Origin: Thermomonospora echinospora
Lineage (GTDB): Bacteria; Actinomycetota; Actinomycetes; Streptosporangiales; Streptosporangiaceae
Length of the DNA stretch: 64,000 nt
Assembly: GCF_900108175.1 (NCBI RefSeq)
Contig: NZ_FNVO01000001.1
Span: 223,662 to 287,661, forward strand
Direction: 5' to 3'
The translations under genes were made by a program, and so were the position numbers. Positions 42,299-51,995 of the stretch are shown piece after piece (position 1 is the first letter of the stretch; the number at the start of each line of letters is the position of its first letter). The notes under the pieces were generated by a model. The model saw only the letters and a program-made list of their open reading frames with translations. It made no database searches and was not told where the DNA came from.

Positions 42299-42649
42299 GC
42301 ATTCACGCGCCGGTCCGAGGACCGGTACGGCCGACGTTCGGCCAGGTCTCCACCCGCTCTCCGGCCAGCTGACGCAGCTTCCCCGGTGTCAGGTGGCACT
42401 GTCTCCCCGCGGCAACGCGGTGGACTTCCTCACAGGGCAGCGGATGGGGACCTGGCCGGACGAGGCGGCCGGCTCTCGGGGGCTGCCGCAGGGATCTTCG
42501 CAGATCCCGCGCCCTGTGATTCGAACGATGGTTTGAATCCCGTGGCGGCAGGTAGAGAGCGGACCGGCGACACACCACCACGAACGGTCGCCTGCGCGTG
42601 CCGCATCCGGCACCGTTGACCGACGTGGCGTCACAAGGGGGTGAATCCG
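42299..42649 (+). ncRNA. Structured leader between mraZ and rsmH (mraW RNA motif candidate)
   Basis: This 351-bp gap has no gene but three strong stem-loops. 42401-42425 has a CCGCG/CGCGG stem with a GCAA tetraloop plus an outer helix GUC/GAC. 42491-42508 is a 7-bp GGGAUCU/AGAUCCC stem. 42518-42539 is a 9-bp stem with a GAUG loop. A conserved actinobacterial RNA motif has been described upstream of mraW (rsmH); I recall it but cannot align it here. It may be a cis-regulatory element controlling the cell-wall genes downstream. Confidence 0.5.
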
Positions 42650-43654
42650 ATGCACGACAGAGTTTCCGCGCCGCAGGCCGGTCACATACCGGTGCTGCTC
42701 GACCGCGTTCTGTCACTGCTCGCCCCTGCCGTCGAGTCCGTCCCTCCCGGACGCGACCCCGTCTACGTCGACGCCACCCTGGGCCTGGGCGGCCATGCCG
42801 AGGCCATGCTGCAGGCGCACCCCCGGCTGCGCCTGATCGGCCTGGACCGCGACCCCTCCGCGCTGGAGCGCTCCGCCCGCCGGCTGGAGCGCTTCGCCGA
42901 GCGGATCACGCTGGTGCACGCCGTCTACGACGAGCTTCCCCGGGTGCTGGCCGACCTGGGCGAGCCGCACGCCGACGCGGTCCTGTTCGACCTCGGCGTC
43001 TCCTCCCCCCAGCTGGACGAGGGCGAGCGCGGCTTCGCCTACTCCTACGACGCTCCGCTGGACATGCGGATGGACCCGACGCAGAGCCTGACCGCCGCCG
43101 AGGTGGTCAACGGCTACCCGGCCGAGGAACTGGCCCGCATCCTGCGGGAGTACGGCGAGGAACGGTACGCCCGGCGCATCGCCGCCGCGATCGAGCGCGA
43201 GCGCGCACGCGAGCCGCTGCGCTCGACCGCGCGACTGGCCGAACTGGTGCGCGCCGCTATCCCGGCGGCGACCCGCCGGACCGGCGGCAACCCCGCCAAG
43301 CGGACCTTCCAGGCGCTGCGCATCGAGGTCAACGGCGAGCTGACGATCTGGCGGCGGGCACTGCCGGCCGCCCTCGACGCGCTGCCCGTCGGCGGCCGGG
43401 TGGTGGTGCTGTCGTACCACTCGCTGGAGGACCGCATCACCAAACGGGTGCTGGCCGAGCACAGCACCGATACCACCCCGCCCGGGCTGCCCGTCCCGCT
43501 GCCCGACCGGCAGCCGCGGTTCCGGCTGCTGACCCGGGGCGCCGAGCTGCCCACCGACGAGGAGATCGCGGCCAACCCGCGCGCCGCCTCGGTCCGCCTG
43601 CGCGCGGCCGAGCGGATCCGCGAACCGGTCACCGGCCCAGGAGGTACGGCATGA
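42650..43654 (+). CDS. rsmH: 16S rRNA (cytosine(1402)-N(4))-methyltransferase
   Basis: A 334-residue SAM-dependent enzyme (formerly MraW) that methylates C1402 in the ribosomal P-site. Motifs: [11 protein letters not shown] at the start, [15 protein letters not shown] for SAM binding, [29 protein letters not shown] and [15 protein letters not shown], then [14 protein letters not shown] 42650 follows AAGGGGGTG; the in-frame GTG 42641 overlaps that ribosome site and is less likely. ftsL overlaps its stop by 4 bp. Confidence 0.96.
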   Translation: MHDRVSAPQAGHIPVLLDRVLSLLAPAVESVPPGRDPVYVDATLGLGGHAEAMLQAHPRLRLIGLDRDPSALERSARRLERFAERITLVHAVYDELPRVLADLGEPHADAVLFDLGVSSPQLDEGERGFAYSYDAPLDMRMDPTQSLTAAEVVNGYPAEELARILREYGEERYARRIAAAIERERAREPLRSTARLAELVRAAIPAATRRTGGNPAKRTFQALRIEVNGELTIWRRALPAALDALPVGGRVVVLSYHSLEDRITKRVLAEHSTDTTPPGLPVPLPDRQPRFRLLTRGAELPTDEEIAANPRAASVRLRAAERIREPVTGPGGTA

Positions 43655-44229
43655 CCACGACCACCGGCTCCCGGTCGCGACCGGCCGAGCGCCCGGCCCG
43701 ATCTCGCAGGGCGGTCCCGCGGCGTTCCGCCGGTGGGCGGCCCGCCGATCCGCCGGTCCGCCCGGGCGGGCCCGGCCGGGCCGAGGACACCGACCGGGTC
43801 CGCCCCGCGGGGCCGGTCCGGCGGCCGTCCGCGCCGCCGCGGACGCCGTTCGTGCTGCTGATCGTCGCGCTGCTCAGCGGCGCCCTGGTCAGCCTGCTGC
43901 TGCTGAACACGGTGCTCGCCCAGGACGCCTTCGAGCTGACCCGGCTGCAGCGCAGCGTCAAGCTGCTCGACCAGGAACGGCAGGCGCTGGAGAGCGACAT
44001 CGCCCGCGAGGAGTCCCCCGAGCGGCTGGCGCGCAAGGCCGAGAACCTCGGCATGGAGCCGTCCGCCCCGGTCGCCTTCGTCGACCCGCACACCCGCCGG
44101 GTGGTGGGCGGCGCGGCACAGCCCGTCCCGCACGACGCGGCGGCGGCCGCCGGGGCCGCGGGCGCCCTCGGGGTGCCCGGCGCGCTCATTCCCGGCGACG
44201 GCGTGATCCCGGCGGCGACACGGCCGTGA
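43651..44229 (+). CDS. ftsL: Cell division protein FtsL-like
   Basis: A 192-residue bitopic membrane protein. A basic, Pro/Arg-rich cytoplasmic tail (1-66) precedes one helix (about 67-90, [21 protein letters not shown]). A heptad-like outside coiled coil follows (about 98-130, [22 protein letters not shown]), then the [16 protein letters not shown] motif. It should join FtsQ and FtsI in the divisome and help activate FtsW-FtsI. The start ATG 43651 overlaps the rsmH stop (ATGA). A longer open frame is an rsmH shadow. Sequence conservation in this family is low; position supports the call. Confidence 0.87.
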   Translation: MTTTTGSRSRPAERPARSRRAVPRRSAGGRPADPPVRPGGPGRAEDTDRVRPAGPVRRPSAPPRTPFVLLIVALLSGALVSLLLLNTVLAQDAFELTRLQRSVKLLDQERQALESDIAREESPERLARKAENLGMEPSAPVAFVDPHTRRVVGGAAQPVPHDAAAAAGAAGALGVPGALIPGDGVIPAATRP

Positions 44230-44245
44230 CCGCCGGGGGAGGATC

Positions 44246-46447
44246 ATGACGACCCGGAGGGGAAGGGGCCCGGCCGGGCCCCCGCCGGGCCGTAGGGGCT
44301 CCCCGCAGGGCCGGGGGAACAGCGGCCCGGGCGCGGCGCGCGCGCCCGGGCGCCGGCCCGCCCGCCCGTCTGGCACCCCGCCACGCCCGTCGGGCGACCG
44401 CGGGAAGACCGATCGGGGCGGCAGGGGCGAGCGCGGCGGCAGGCCGGACGCGCGGTCGGCGCAGCGCGGACCGGCGCCCGAGCCCGGCAAGGGCGGGCGT
44501 CCCGCGCCGAAGGAGCCGAAGGAGCGGCAGACCGCCCCCCCGGCGTCCGGCAGGCGTCGGCCTGGCACGGCCGGCCGGACGTCGCAGCCGCCCGGCCGCC
44601 CGGCGGCACCGGCCACCCGGCCCGCCCGCGGCTCCTCCGGCGGCCGGTCCGCCCGGCCGGCCCGCCGCCGCCCGCCCGGCGGCGGGGGTCCCCGGCGGCC
44701 CCGCCTGGTGTTCCGGCGCAGCGACCCGCTGCGGCGGCTGAACGCCGGGCTGCTGGTCATCGCGTTCGTGCTGTCGCTGTTCGCTGGACGGCTGGTGCAA
44801 TTGCAGACCATCGAGTCCGACGTCTACACCGCGCGGGCCCTCAAGCAGCGGCTGCACAAGCTGGAACTGCCCGCGGTGCGCGGCGACATCACCGACGCGC
44901 ACGGCCACCCGCTGGCCAAGACGGTCGAGGCCCGTGCGGTGTTCGCCGACCCGTACATGATCAAGGACGGGCAGCGGCCGAAGGTCGTGGCGGCGCTGGC
45001 GCCGATGCTGGGCCTGAACCCCGACCAGCTGCTCAAGAAGATCAGCACCCCCGACAGCCGGTTCGTCTACCTGGCCCGGGGCATCACCCCCGACCAGGGC
45101 CGGATGGTCGAGGCGCTGCGCCTGACCGGCATCGACACGCTCCGCGAGTACCGGCGGATCTACCCCAACGACCGGCTGGCCGCCGGCGTCATAGGTTTCG
45201 TGAACCACGAGGGACGGGGTGGCGCCGGGCTGGAATCGGCCATGAACTCCGAGCTGGCCGGGGTGGACGGCTGGCAGCGGGTGGAGATCAGCCCCACCGG
45301 CCAGCACATCCCGATGGGCGAGGACAGCAAGCGCCCGCCGGTGCCCGGCAAGGGCGTGCGCCTGACCCTGCTGCGCGACCTGCAGGCCAAGGCCCAGGAG
45401 GCGATCGAGGAGCAGGTCAGGGCCACCGGCGCGCACAGCGGCAGCGTCATCGTGATGGACCCGCGCACCGGCCAGATCCTGGCCATGGCCACCACCCCCG
45501 GCTACGACCCCAACCACTACGGCCGGTCCAAGCCCGCCGACTGGGGCAACCCGGTCATCCAGGACGCCTACGAGCCGGGCAGCACCAACAAGGTCATCAC
45601 CGCCGCCGCCGTGCTGGAGAAGGGCGGGGTGACCCCGCAGACCCCGTTCCGGGTGCCGGACCGGATCCAGCGCTACGACCGGACGTTCCACGACTCCAGC
45701 CCGCACCCGACCGAACGGCTGACCTTCGCCGGGGTGCTGGCCAAGTCCAGCAACGTCGGCACCATCCTGGCCAGCGAGCACATCACCGCCCAGACGCTGT
45801 ACGACTACCTGCGGGCGTTCGGGTTCGGCGAGCGCACCGGGGTGGGCCTGCCGGGCGAGAGCGTGGGGCTGCTCAGCCCGCCGTCCAAGTGGTCGGGCAC
45901 CGACCGCTACCCGATCTCCTTCGGCCAGACCGTCTCGGTGAACGCGCTGCAGATGGCCAGCGTGTACGCCACCATCGCCAACGGCGGGGTCCGTGTCACG
46001 CCCCACCTGATCGCCGGCACCACCGGTCCCGACGGCGTCTTCACCGCCGCGCCGCCGCCCGCGCAGCGGCGGGTGATCAGCGACCGGACGGCCCAGGAGA
46101 TCATTCGCATGCTGGAGGGCGCCACCACCGACGAGGGCACCGCCCCCAAGGCCCGCATCCCCGGCTACCGGGTGGCCGGCAAGACCGGCACCGCCGAGAT
46201 CGCCAACCCCGCCTGCGGCTGCTACAAGGGCGGTGGCTACACCTCCTCGTTCGCCGGGTTCGCCCCGGCCGACGATCCGCAACTGGTGGTCCAGGTGGTC
46301 GTGCAGAAGCCCACCCGGGGGAGCCACTATGGTGGCGACGTGGCCGCGCCGGTCTTCCGGGACGTGATGGCCTTCGCGCTGAAGACCCGGAAGATCCCGC
46401 CCACCGGGGGAGTGCCACCGAAGATCGATATCTACGCCCGCGACTGA
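44246..46447 (+). CDS. ftsI: Septal peptidoglycan transpeptidase FtsI (class B PBP)
   Basis: A 733-residue transpeptidase that crosslinks septal peptidoglycan, partner of FtsW. The active-site motifs are S446-T-N-K449, S501-S-N503 and K646-T-G. The membrane helix (about 165-185, LNAGLLVIAFVLSLFAGRLV) comes after an unusually long cytoplasmic tail of about 160 residues rich in Arg, Gly and Pro. The dimerisation domain follows at about 195-380. After the KTG motif there is an odd NPACGCYKGGGYTSSF with two Cys. ATG 44246 lies 16 bp after ftsL. Confidence 0.95.
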   Translation: MTTRRGRGPAGPPPGRRGSPQGRGNSGPGAARAPGRRPARPSGTPPRPSGDRGKTDRGGRGERGGRPDARSAQRGPAPEPGKGGRPAPKEPKERQTAPPASGRRRPGTAGRTSQPPGRPAAPATRPARGSSGGRSARPARRRPPGGGGPRRPRLVFRRSDPLRRLNAGLLVIAFVLSLFAGRLVQLQTIESDVYTARALKQRLHKLELPAVRGDITDAHGHPLAKTVEARAVFADPYMIKDGQRPKVVAALAPMLGLNPDQLLKKISTPDSRFVYLARGITPDQGRMVEALRLTGIDTLREYRRIYPNDRLAAGVIGFVNHEGRGGAGLESAMNSELAGVDGWQRVEISPTGQHIPMGEDSKRPPVPGKGVRLTLLRDLQAKAQEAIEEQVRATGAHSGSVIVMDPRTGQILAMATTPGYDPNHYGRSKPADWGNPVIQDAYEPGSTNKVITAAAVLEKGGVTPQTPFRVPDRIQRYDRTFHDSSPHPTERLTFAGVLAKSSNVGTILASEHITAQTLYDYLRAFGFGERTGVGLPGESVGLLSPPSKWSGTDRYPISFGQTVSVNALQMASVYATIANGGVRVTPHLIAGTTGPDGVFTAAPPPAQRRVISDRTAQEIIRMLEGATTDEGTAPKARIPGYRVAGKTGTAEIANPACGCYKGGGYTSSFAGFAPADDPQLVVQVVVQKPTRGSHYGGDVAAPVFRDVMAFALKTRKIPPTGGVPPKIDIYARD

Positions 46448-46532
46448 CCGCGATCGGTACGGTGAGCGAGTGACGTTCGCGCCGTGCCGCGGACGGTCAC
46501 GCCGGCCCCTGTCCCGCCGCGAAAGAACCGTG

Positions 46533-48077
46533 ATGCGCCCGACGACCAATCCCGCCCGCCCGCTGTCCGGGCTGGCCGAGCTGCTGTCCGCCGAGACGGA
46601 CGGGCCCGGCCTGGCCAGAACCGCAGTGACGGGCATCACCCATGACTCCCGGCAGGTGCTGCCGGGCGACCTGTACGCCGCGCTGCCCGGTGCCCGCGCG
46701 CACGGCGCCGACTTCGCCGCCCAGGCCGCGGCGGCCGGCGCCGTGGCGATCTGGACTGATCCGGGCGGCCGCGAGCGGGCCGCCGCCACCGGCCTGCCCG
46801 TGCTGGTCACCGACGACCCCCGGGCCCGGCTGGGCGAGGCCGCGTCCTGGGTGTACGGGGATCCGGCGCGCGACCTGACCCTGATCGGGGTGACCGGCAC
46901 CAGCGGCAAGACCACCACCGTCTACCTGCTGGAGGCCGGGCTGCGCGCCGCCGGGGTGGACACCGCGGTGATCGGCACCGTGGAGATGCGCATCGGCGAC
47001 ACCAGGCTGCCCAGCGCGCTGACCACCCCCGAGGCCACCGACCTGCACGCGATCTTCGCCAGGATGCGGGAGGCGGGCGTGGGCGCCGGGGCCATGGAGG
47101 TCTCCAGCCACGCCCTGGACCAGGGCCGGGTCGGCGGCGCCTTCTACGAGGTGGCGATCTTCACCAATCTGTCCCAGGACCATCTGGACTACCACCCCAC
47201 CATGCAGGACTACTTCGCCGCCAAGGCGAAGCTGTTCACCCCCGCCTACAGCCGGGTCGGCGTCGTCAACGTCGACGACGGCTACGGCCGCGAGCTGGTG
47301 CGGACCGCCCAGGTGCCGCTGACCACCTTCTCGGCCGCCGGCGACCCGTCGGCCGACTGGCGCGCCGAGGACGTCCGGCTGGGCGCCGACGGCAGCGTCT
47401 TCCGGGTGGTGGGCCCCGGCGGCATCGAGGCCGACGTCTCCATCCGGCTGGCCGGCCCGTTCAACGTCGCCAACGCGCTGGCCGCGATCGTGGCGCTGGT
47501 GGAGGCCGGGATCGGGCTGCCTACCGCGGTGCGCGGGGTCGGCTCGCTGACCGGCGTGCCGGGCCGCCTGGAGCCGGTGGAGGAGGGGCAGGACTTCGCC
47601 GCCCTGGTCGACTACTCGCACAAGCCCGGCGCCGTGGAGGCGGTGCTGACCTCCCTGCGCGAGGTCACCGCCGGACGGCTGATCGTGGTGCTCGGCTGCG
47701 GCGGCGACCGCGACCGCGGCAAACGGCCGCTGATGGGCGAGGCGGCGGCCCGGCTGGCGGATGTGGCGGTGTTCACCGACGACAATCCCAGGTCGGAGGA
47801 CTCCCTGGCGATTATCGCCGCTATGGTCGAGGGCGTGCTCAAGGTGCCGCAGGCAGAGCGGGCGCACCTGGTGGTCGAGCCCGACCGCGCCGCGGCGATC
47901 GCGCTGGCGCTCGGCCGGGCCCGGCCCGGCGACGTGGTCGTCGTCGCGGGCAAGGGCCACGAGCAGGGACAGTACGTGGCCGGCCGGGTCCTGCCGTTCG
48001 ACGACCGCGAGGTCGTCCGCGCCGAGCTGCGCCGGCTGATGGCCGCAACGGACGGAAGGGACGTGGCCCAGCGGTGA
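46533..48077 (+). CDS. murE: UDP-N-acetylmuramoyl-L-alanyl-D-glutamate--2,6-diaminopimelate ligase
   Basis: A 514-residue Mur ligase that adds the third stem residue. ATP binding is in IGVTGTSGKTTTVYLL. DDNPRSED is the DNPR signature of enzymes using meso-diaminopimelate, so the cell wall should be DAP-type. The N-terminal domain begins PLSGLAELLSAE and contains GITHDSRQVLPGDLYAAL. The start is uncertain: ATG 46533, GTG 46530 and GTG 46470 share the frame; I chose 46533. Its stop overlaps murF by 4 bp. Confidence 0.94.
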   Translation: MRPTTNPARPLSGLAELLSAETDGPGLARTAVTGITHDSRQVLPGDLYAALPGARAHGADFAAQAAAAGAVAIWTDPGGRERAAATGLPVLVTDDPRARLGEAASWVYGDPARDLTLIGVTGTSGKTTTVYLLEAGLRAAGVDTAVIGTVEMRIGDTRLPSALTTPEATDLHAIFARMREAGVGAGAMEVSSHALDQGRVGGAFYEVAIFTNLSQDHLDYHPTMQDYFAAKAKLFTPAYSRVGVVNVDDGYGRELVRTAQVPLTTFSAAGDPSADWRAEDVRLGADGSVFRVVGPGGIEADVSIRLAGPFNVANALAAIVALVEAGIGLPTAVRGVGSLTGVPGRLEPVEEGQDFAALVDYSHKPGAVEAVLTSLREVTAGRLIVVLGCGGDRDRGKRPLMGEAAARLADVAVFTDDNPRSEDSLAIIAAMVEGVLKVPQAERAHLVVEPDRAAAIALALGRARPGDVVVVAGKGHEQGQYVAGRVLPFDDREVVRAELRRLMAATDGRDVAQR

Positions 48078-49507
48078 TCCCACTCGCGCTGACGGAGATC
48101 GCGCAGATCACGGGAGGCGAGGTCGCGCCGGGCGCGGGCGGCGTGGTGGCCGCCGGCCCGGTCGTCATCGACTCGCGGGCCGTCACCCCCGGCGCGCTGT
48201 TCGTGGCGCTGCGCGGGGAGCGCGCCGACGGCCGCCACTTCGCCGCCGCGGCGGTGGCCGCCGGCGCCGCCGGGGTGCTGGCCGAACGCCCCCTGGACGA
48301 CCCCGGGCTGCCTGCCGTGGTCGTGGACGACGCCGTGGCCGCGCTCGGCGGGCTGGCCCGCGGGGTGCTGGCGCGCCTGCCGCAGGTCACCGTCGTCGGG
48401 GTCACCGGCTCGGCCGGCAAGACCTCCACCAAGGACCTGATCGCGCAGGTGCTGGAGCGCCATGGCCCCACGGTCGCCGCCAAGGGGTCGTTCAACAACG
48501 AGATCGGCCACCCGCTGACGGTGCTGCGCGCCGACTCCGGCACCCGGCACCTGGTGCTGGAGATGGGCGCCCGGGGCGTCGGGCACATCGCCTACCTGTG
48601 CCGGATCGCGCCGCCGCGCATCGGCGCGGTGCTGAACGTCGGCAGCGCCCACATCGGCGAGTTCGGCGGCCGGGAGATGATCGCCAAGGCCAAGGGCGAG
48701 CTGGTGGAGGCGCTGCCGCCGGACGGCGCCGCCGTGCTCAACGCCGACGACCCGCTGGTGCGCGCGATGGCCGCCCGCACCGACGCCGAGGTCGTCACCT
48801 TCGGCCGGGCGGCCGACGCCGACGTGCGCGCCGTCGACGAGTCCCTGGACGACCGCGGCCGGGCCCGCTTCACGCTGGTCACCCCGCAGGGCGCCGTCCC
48901 GGTCGCGCTGCGGCTGCACGGCTCGCACGCGGTCGGCAACGCGCTGGCCGCCGCTGCGGTGGCGCTACGGGCCGGGATGGCGCCGGAGGCGATCGCCGCG
49001 GCGCTGTCGCAGGCCGGCCCGGTCAGCCGGTGGCGGATGGAGGTCGAGGAGCGGCCCGACGGGGTCACGATCGTCAACGACGCCTACAACGCCAACCCCG
49101 AGTCGATGCGCGCCGCTCTCGACGCGGTCGCGCACATGGCGCGGGCCGCCGGCGGGGAGGGCCGGGCGTTCGCCGCCCTGGGCGAGATGGCCGAACTCGG
49201 TGCCCGTTCTGTGGCGGAACACGAGAAGATCGGGCAGCATGTCGCGCGCAGCGGATTCGCCGGGCTGGTGGCCGTGGGCGCCGCGGCGGCCCCGCTGCTC
49301 GACGGGGCCAGGCAGGTGGGGTCATGGACGGGAGAGTGCGTACAGGTGGATGACGTCGGCGCGGCGGTGACCGCGCTCAGCGAGCGGCTGCGGCCGCGGG
49401 ACGTCGTGCTGGTGAAGGGCTCTCGTGTCGCCGGGATGGAGCGGGTCGCCCAGGGGCTGCTGGCGGCCGCCGGCGGGCGCGGCGCCGATGGGGGTGCCGA
49501 CCGGTGA
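48074..49507 (+). CDS. murF: UDP-N-acetylmuramoyl-tripeptide--D-alanyl-D-alanine ligase
   Basis: A 477-residue ligase adding D-Ala-D-Ala to the UDP-MurNAc tripeptide. The P-loop VGVTGSAGKTSTKDLI, substrate region IDSRAVTPGALFVALRGERADG and GSFNNEIGHPLTVL are typical. NDAYNANPESMRAALDA is the diagnostic MurF motif. It starts at GTG 48074 within the murE stop (GTGA) and ends in a GTGA overlap with mraY. Confidence 0.96.
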   Translation: MIPLALTEIAQITGGEVAPGAGGVVAAGPVVIDSRAVTPGALFVALRGERADGRHFAAAAVAAGAAGVLAERPLDDPGLPAVVVDDAVAALGGLARGVLARLPQVTVVGVTGSAGKTSTKDLIAQVLERHGPTVAAKGSFNNEIGHPLTVLRADSGTRHLVLEMGARGVGHIAYLCRIAPPRIGAVLNVGSAHIGEFGGREMIAKAKGELVEALPPDGAAVLNADDPLVRAMAARTDAEVVTFGRAADADVRAVDESLDDRGRARFTLVTPQGAVPVALRLHGSHAVGNALAAAAVALRAGMAPEAIAAALSQAGPVSRWRMEVEERPDGVTIVNDAYNANPESMRAALDAVAHMARAAGGEGRAFAALGEMAELGARSVAEHEKIGQHVARSGFAGLVAVGAAAAPLLDGARQVGSWTGECVQVDDVGAAVTALSERLRPRDVVLVKGSRVAGMERVAQGLLAAAGGRGADGGADR

Positions 49508-50583
49508 AGAACATCATCCTGGCCGCGGCGGTCGCGCTGTTCATCGGCATGGTGGGGACCCCGGTGTGGATCCGCATCGTCCGCCGCCTGGGCTACGGCC
49601 AGATGATCCGGGAGGAGGGCCCGTCCGCGCACCACGGCAAGCGCGGCACCCCCACCATGGGCGGCGCGGTCTTCATCGTCGGCTCGCTGGCCGGCTACGC
49701 CGCCGCGCACATCTTCACGCAGACCCCCCCGACGGTGTCCGGCGCGCTGGTGCTGCTGCTGATGACCGGGCTGGGCCTGGTCGGCTTCGTCGACGACTAC
49801 ATCAAGGTGTTCAAGCAGCGCAGCCTGGGCCTGCGCAGCGGCGCCAAGATGATCGGCATCATCCTGGTCGGCGTGGTCTTCGCGATCGGCGCGCTGAACT
49901 TCCCCAACGGCTACGACGTCACCCCGGCCAGCGACCGGCTGTCGTTCCTGCGCGACTTCGGCCCCTCGATCGGCCCCTACCTGTTCGTGCTGTGGGCGCT
50001 GCTGCTGATCGCCGCGGTCTCCAACGGGGTCAACCTGACCGACGGGCTGGACGGCCTGGCCGCCGGGCCGGCCGCCATGGTGCTGGCCGCCTACGTGATC
50101 ATCGGCAACTGGCAGCTGCGCAACAGCTGCTTCAACGACGGGCTGGCACCCAACTGCTACAGCGTGCGCGACCCGCTGGACCTGGCGGTGGTCGCCGCCG
50201 CGGTGCTCGGCGGCGTGTTCGGCTTCCTGTGGTGGAACGCCCCGCCCGCCAAGGTCTTCATGGGCGACACCGGCTCGCTGGCGCTGGGCGGCGTGCTGGT
50301 GGGCCTGGCCATCCTGACCCGCACCCAGTTCCTGCTGGCGATCCTGGCCGGCCTGATCGTGATGATCACCCTGTCGGTGATGATCCAGGTCAGTGTGTTC
50401 CGGGTGACGTTCAAACTGAAGGGCACCGGGAAACGGGTGTTCAAGATGGCCCCGCTGCAGCACCACTTCGAGCTGTCCGGCTGGGCCGAGACGACGATCG
50501 TCGTGCGGTTCTGGCTGATGTCGGCGTTGTTCGTGGCGGTCGGTGTCGGACTGTTCTACCTGGAATGGATGCCCAAGGGGTGA
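49504..50583 (+). CDS. mraY: Phospho-N-acetylmuramoyl-pentapeptide transferase
   Basis: A 359-residue membrane enzyme forming lipid I from UDP-MurNAc-pentapeptide and undecaprenyl phosphate. About ten helices are visible. Conserved cytoplasmic motifs: GKRGTPTMGGAVFI, the Asp pair in VGFVDDYIKVFKQRSLGL, NLTDGLDGLAAG, GDTGSLALGG, and PLQHHFELSGW near the end. GTG 49504 overlaps the murF stop. Its stop overlaps the likely murD start. Confidence 0.97.
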   Translation: MKNIILAAAVALFIGMVGTPVWIRIVRRLGYGQMIREEGPSAHHGKRGTPTMGGAVFIVGSLAGYAAAHIFTQTPPTVSGALVLLLMTGLGLVGFVDDYIKVFKQRSLGLRSGAKMIGIILVGVVFAIGALNFPNGYDVTPASDRLSFLRDFGPSIGPYLFVLWALLLIAAVSNGVNLTDGLDGLAAGPAAMVLAAYVIIGNWQLRNSCFNDGLAPNCYSVRDPLDLAVVAAAVLGGVFGFLWWNAPPAKVFMGDTGSLALGGVLVGLAILTRTQFLLAILAGLIVMITLSVMIQVSVFRVTFKLKGTGKRVFKMAPLQHHFELSGWAETTIVVRFWLMSALFVAVGVGLFYLEWMPKG

Positions 50584-51989
50584 ACTGGAAGGATTCGGCG
50601 GTCTGCGTCGCCGGGCTGGGCGTGTCGGGCCGGGCGGCGGCCCGGGTGCTGGCCGAGCGGGGCGCCCGGGTCACCGTGGTGGACGCCCGCGACGACGAGG
50701 CCGCCCGTGAGCAGGCCGCCGCACTGGCGGCGCACGGCGTGACGGTGCGGCTGGGCGACGGCGGCACGCTGCCGCCCGGCACCGAACTGGTCGTCGTCTC
50801 GCCGGGCTGGCGCCCGGACGCGCCGCTGCCGGCGGCCGCCGCCGCGGCCGGGATCGAGATCTACGGCGAGGTCGAGCTGGCCTGGCGGCTGCGTCCGGAG
50901 GGCGCGGCCCCGTGGCTGGCGCTGACCGGGACGAACGGCAAGACCACGGCGGTGCGGATGCTGGCGTGCGTCCTGCGGGCCGCCGGGCACCGGCCGCTGG
51001 CCGTCGGCAACGTCGGCACCCCCATCGTGGAGGCGGTGCTGGACCCCTCCTACGACGTGCTGGCGGTGGAGCTGTCCAGCTACCAGCTGCACTGGTCGTC
51101 CACCGTGGCCCCGCTGGCCGCCGCCGTGCTCAACGTGGCGCCCGACCACATCGACTGGCACGGCTCCCTGGAGGCCTACGCCGCCGACAAGGGCAGGATC
51201 TACGCGCCCGGCGCCATCGCCGTCGTCAACGCCGACGACCCCATCTGCGTCCGGCTGGCCGAGGGCGCGCGGCGCACCGTGGGCTTCACACTCGGCGTTC
51301 CCGCACCGGGGCAGCTCGGCGTCGTGGAGGACCTGCTGGTGGACCGGGCGTTCACCGCCGATCCCGTCCGCGAGGCGGCGGAGCTGGCCGGGCTGGGCGA
51401 CGTACGGCCGTTCGCGCCGCACAACGTCGCCAACGCGCTGGCCGCTGCCGCGCTGGCCCGCGCCTACGGGGTGCTGCCCGAGGCCGTCCGGGAGGGCCTG
51501 CGCGCCTTCGTGCCCGACCCGCACCGCATCGCGCACGTGGCGACCGTGGCCGGGGTCGACTACGTCGACGACTCCAAGGCCACCAACCCGCACGCGGCGG
51601 CGGCGTCGCTGGCGGCCTGCGAGTCGGCGGTATGGATCGCCGGGGGCCTGCTCAAGGGGGCCGACGTCGAGGACCTGGTGCGCTCGTGCGCGCCGCGGCT
51701 GCGCGCGGCGGTGCTGATCGGGGCCGACCGCGCCCAGATCGCCGACGCGCTGGCGCGACACGCACCGGATGTCCCGGTCGTCGACGTCGCCGCCACCGAC
51801 ACTGGGGCGATGGACACCGTCGTGACCGAAGCCTCCCGCCTGGCCCGTCCGGGCGACACCGTGCTGCTGGCCCCGGCCGGGGCCTCCTTCGACATGTTCG
51901 CCAGTTACGGCGCCCGCGGCGACGCGTTCGCCGCCGCGGTGCGGCGCCTCGCCGAGTCGGCGGCCGGCTCGCCGGACGCGGCCCGGTAG
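50580..51989 (+). CDS. murD: UDP-N-acetylmuramoyl-L-alanine--D-glutamate ligase
   Basis: A 469-residue Mur ligase adding D-glutamate. The N-terminal Rossmann domain begins VCVAGLGVSGRAAARVL; ATP binding is in LALTGTNGKTTAVRML; ELSSYQLHWS and NVAPDHIDWHGS follow; VDYVDDSKATNPHAAAASL and ILLAPAGASFDMF-like LLAPAGASFDMFASY end the active region. Two starts are possible: GTG 50580, overlapping the mraY stop (GTGA), or ATG 50565. I chose 50580 because this overlap type recurs throughout the cluster, but neither has a strong ribosome site. Confidence 0.95.
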   Translation: MNWKDSAVCVAGLGVSGRAAARVLAERGARVTVVDARDDEAAREQAAALAAHGVTVRLGDGGTLPPGTELVVVSPGWRPDAPLPAAAAAAGIEIYGEVELAWRLRPEGAAPWLALTGTNGKTTAVRMLACVLRAAGHRPLAVGNVGTPIVEAVLDPSYDVLAVELSSYQLHWSSTVAPLAAAVLNVAPDHIDWHGSLEAYAADKGRIYAPGAIAVVNADDPICVRLAEGARRTVGFTLGVPAPGQLGVVEDLLVDRAFTADPVREAAELAGLGDVRPFAPHNVANALAAAALARAYGVLPEAVREGLRAFVPDPHRIAHVATVAGVDYVDDSKATNPHAAAASLAACESAVWIAGGLLKGADVEDLVRSCAPRLRAAVLIGADRAQIADALARHAPDVPVVDVAATDTGAMDTVVTEASRLARPGDTVLLAPAGASFDMFASYGARGDAFAAAVRRLAESAAGSPDAAR

Positions 51990-51995
51990 GCGCCG

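Noticed and set aside
42515-42545. TTCGAA and TTTGAATCC resembling a tRNA T-arm
   Set aside because: No cloverleaf can be built around it; the bases instead form a simple hairpin of the rsmH leader.
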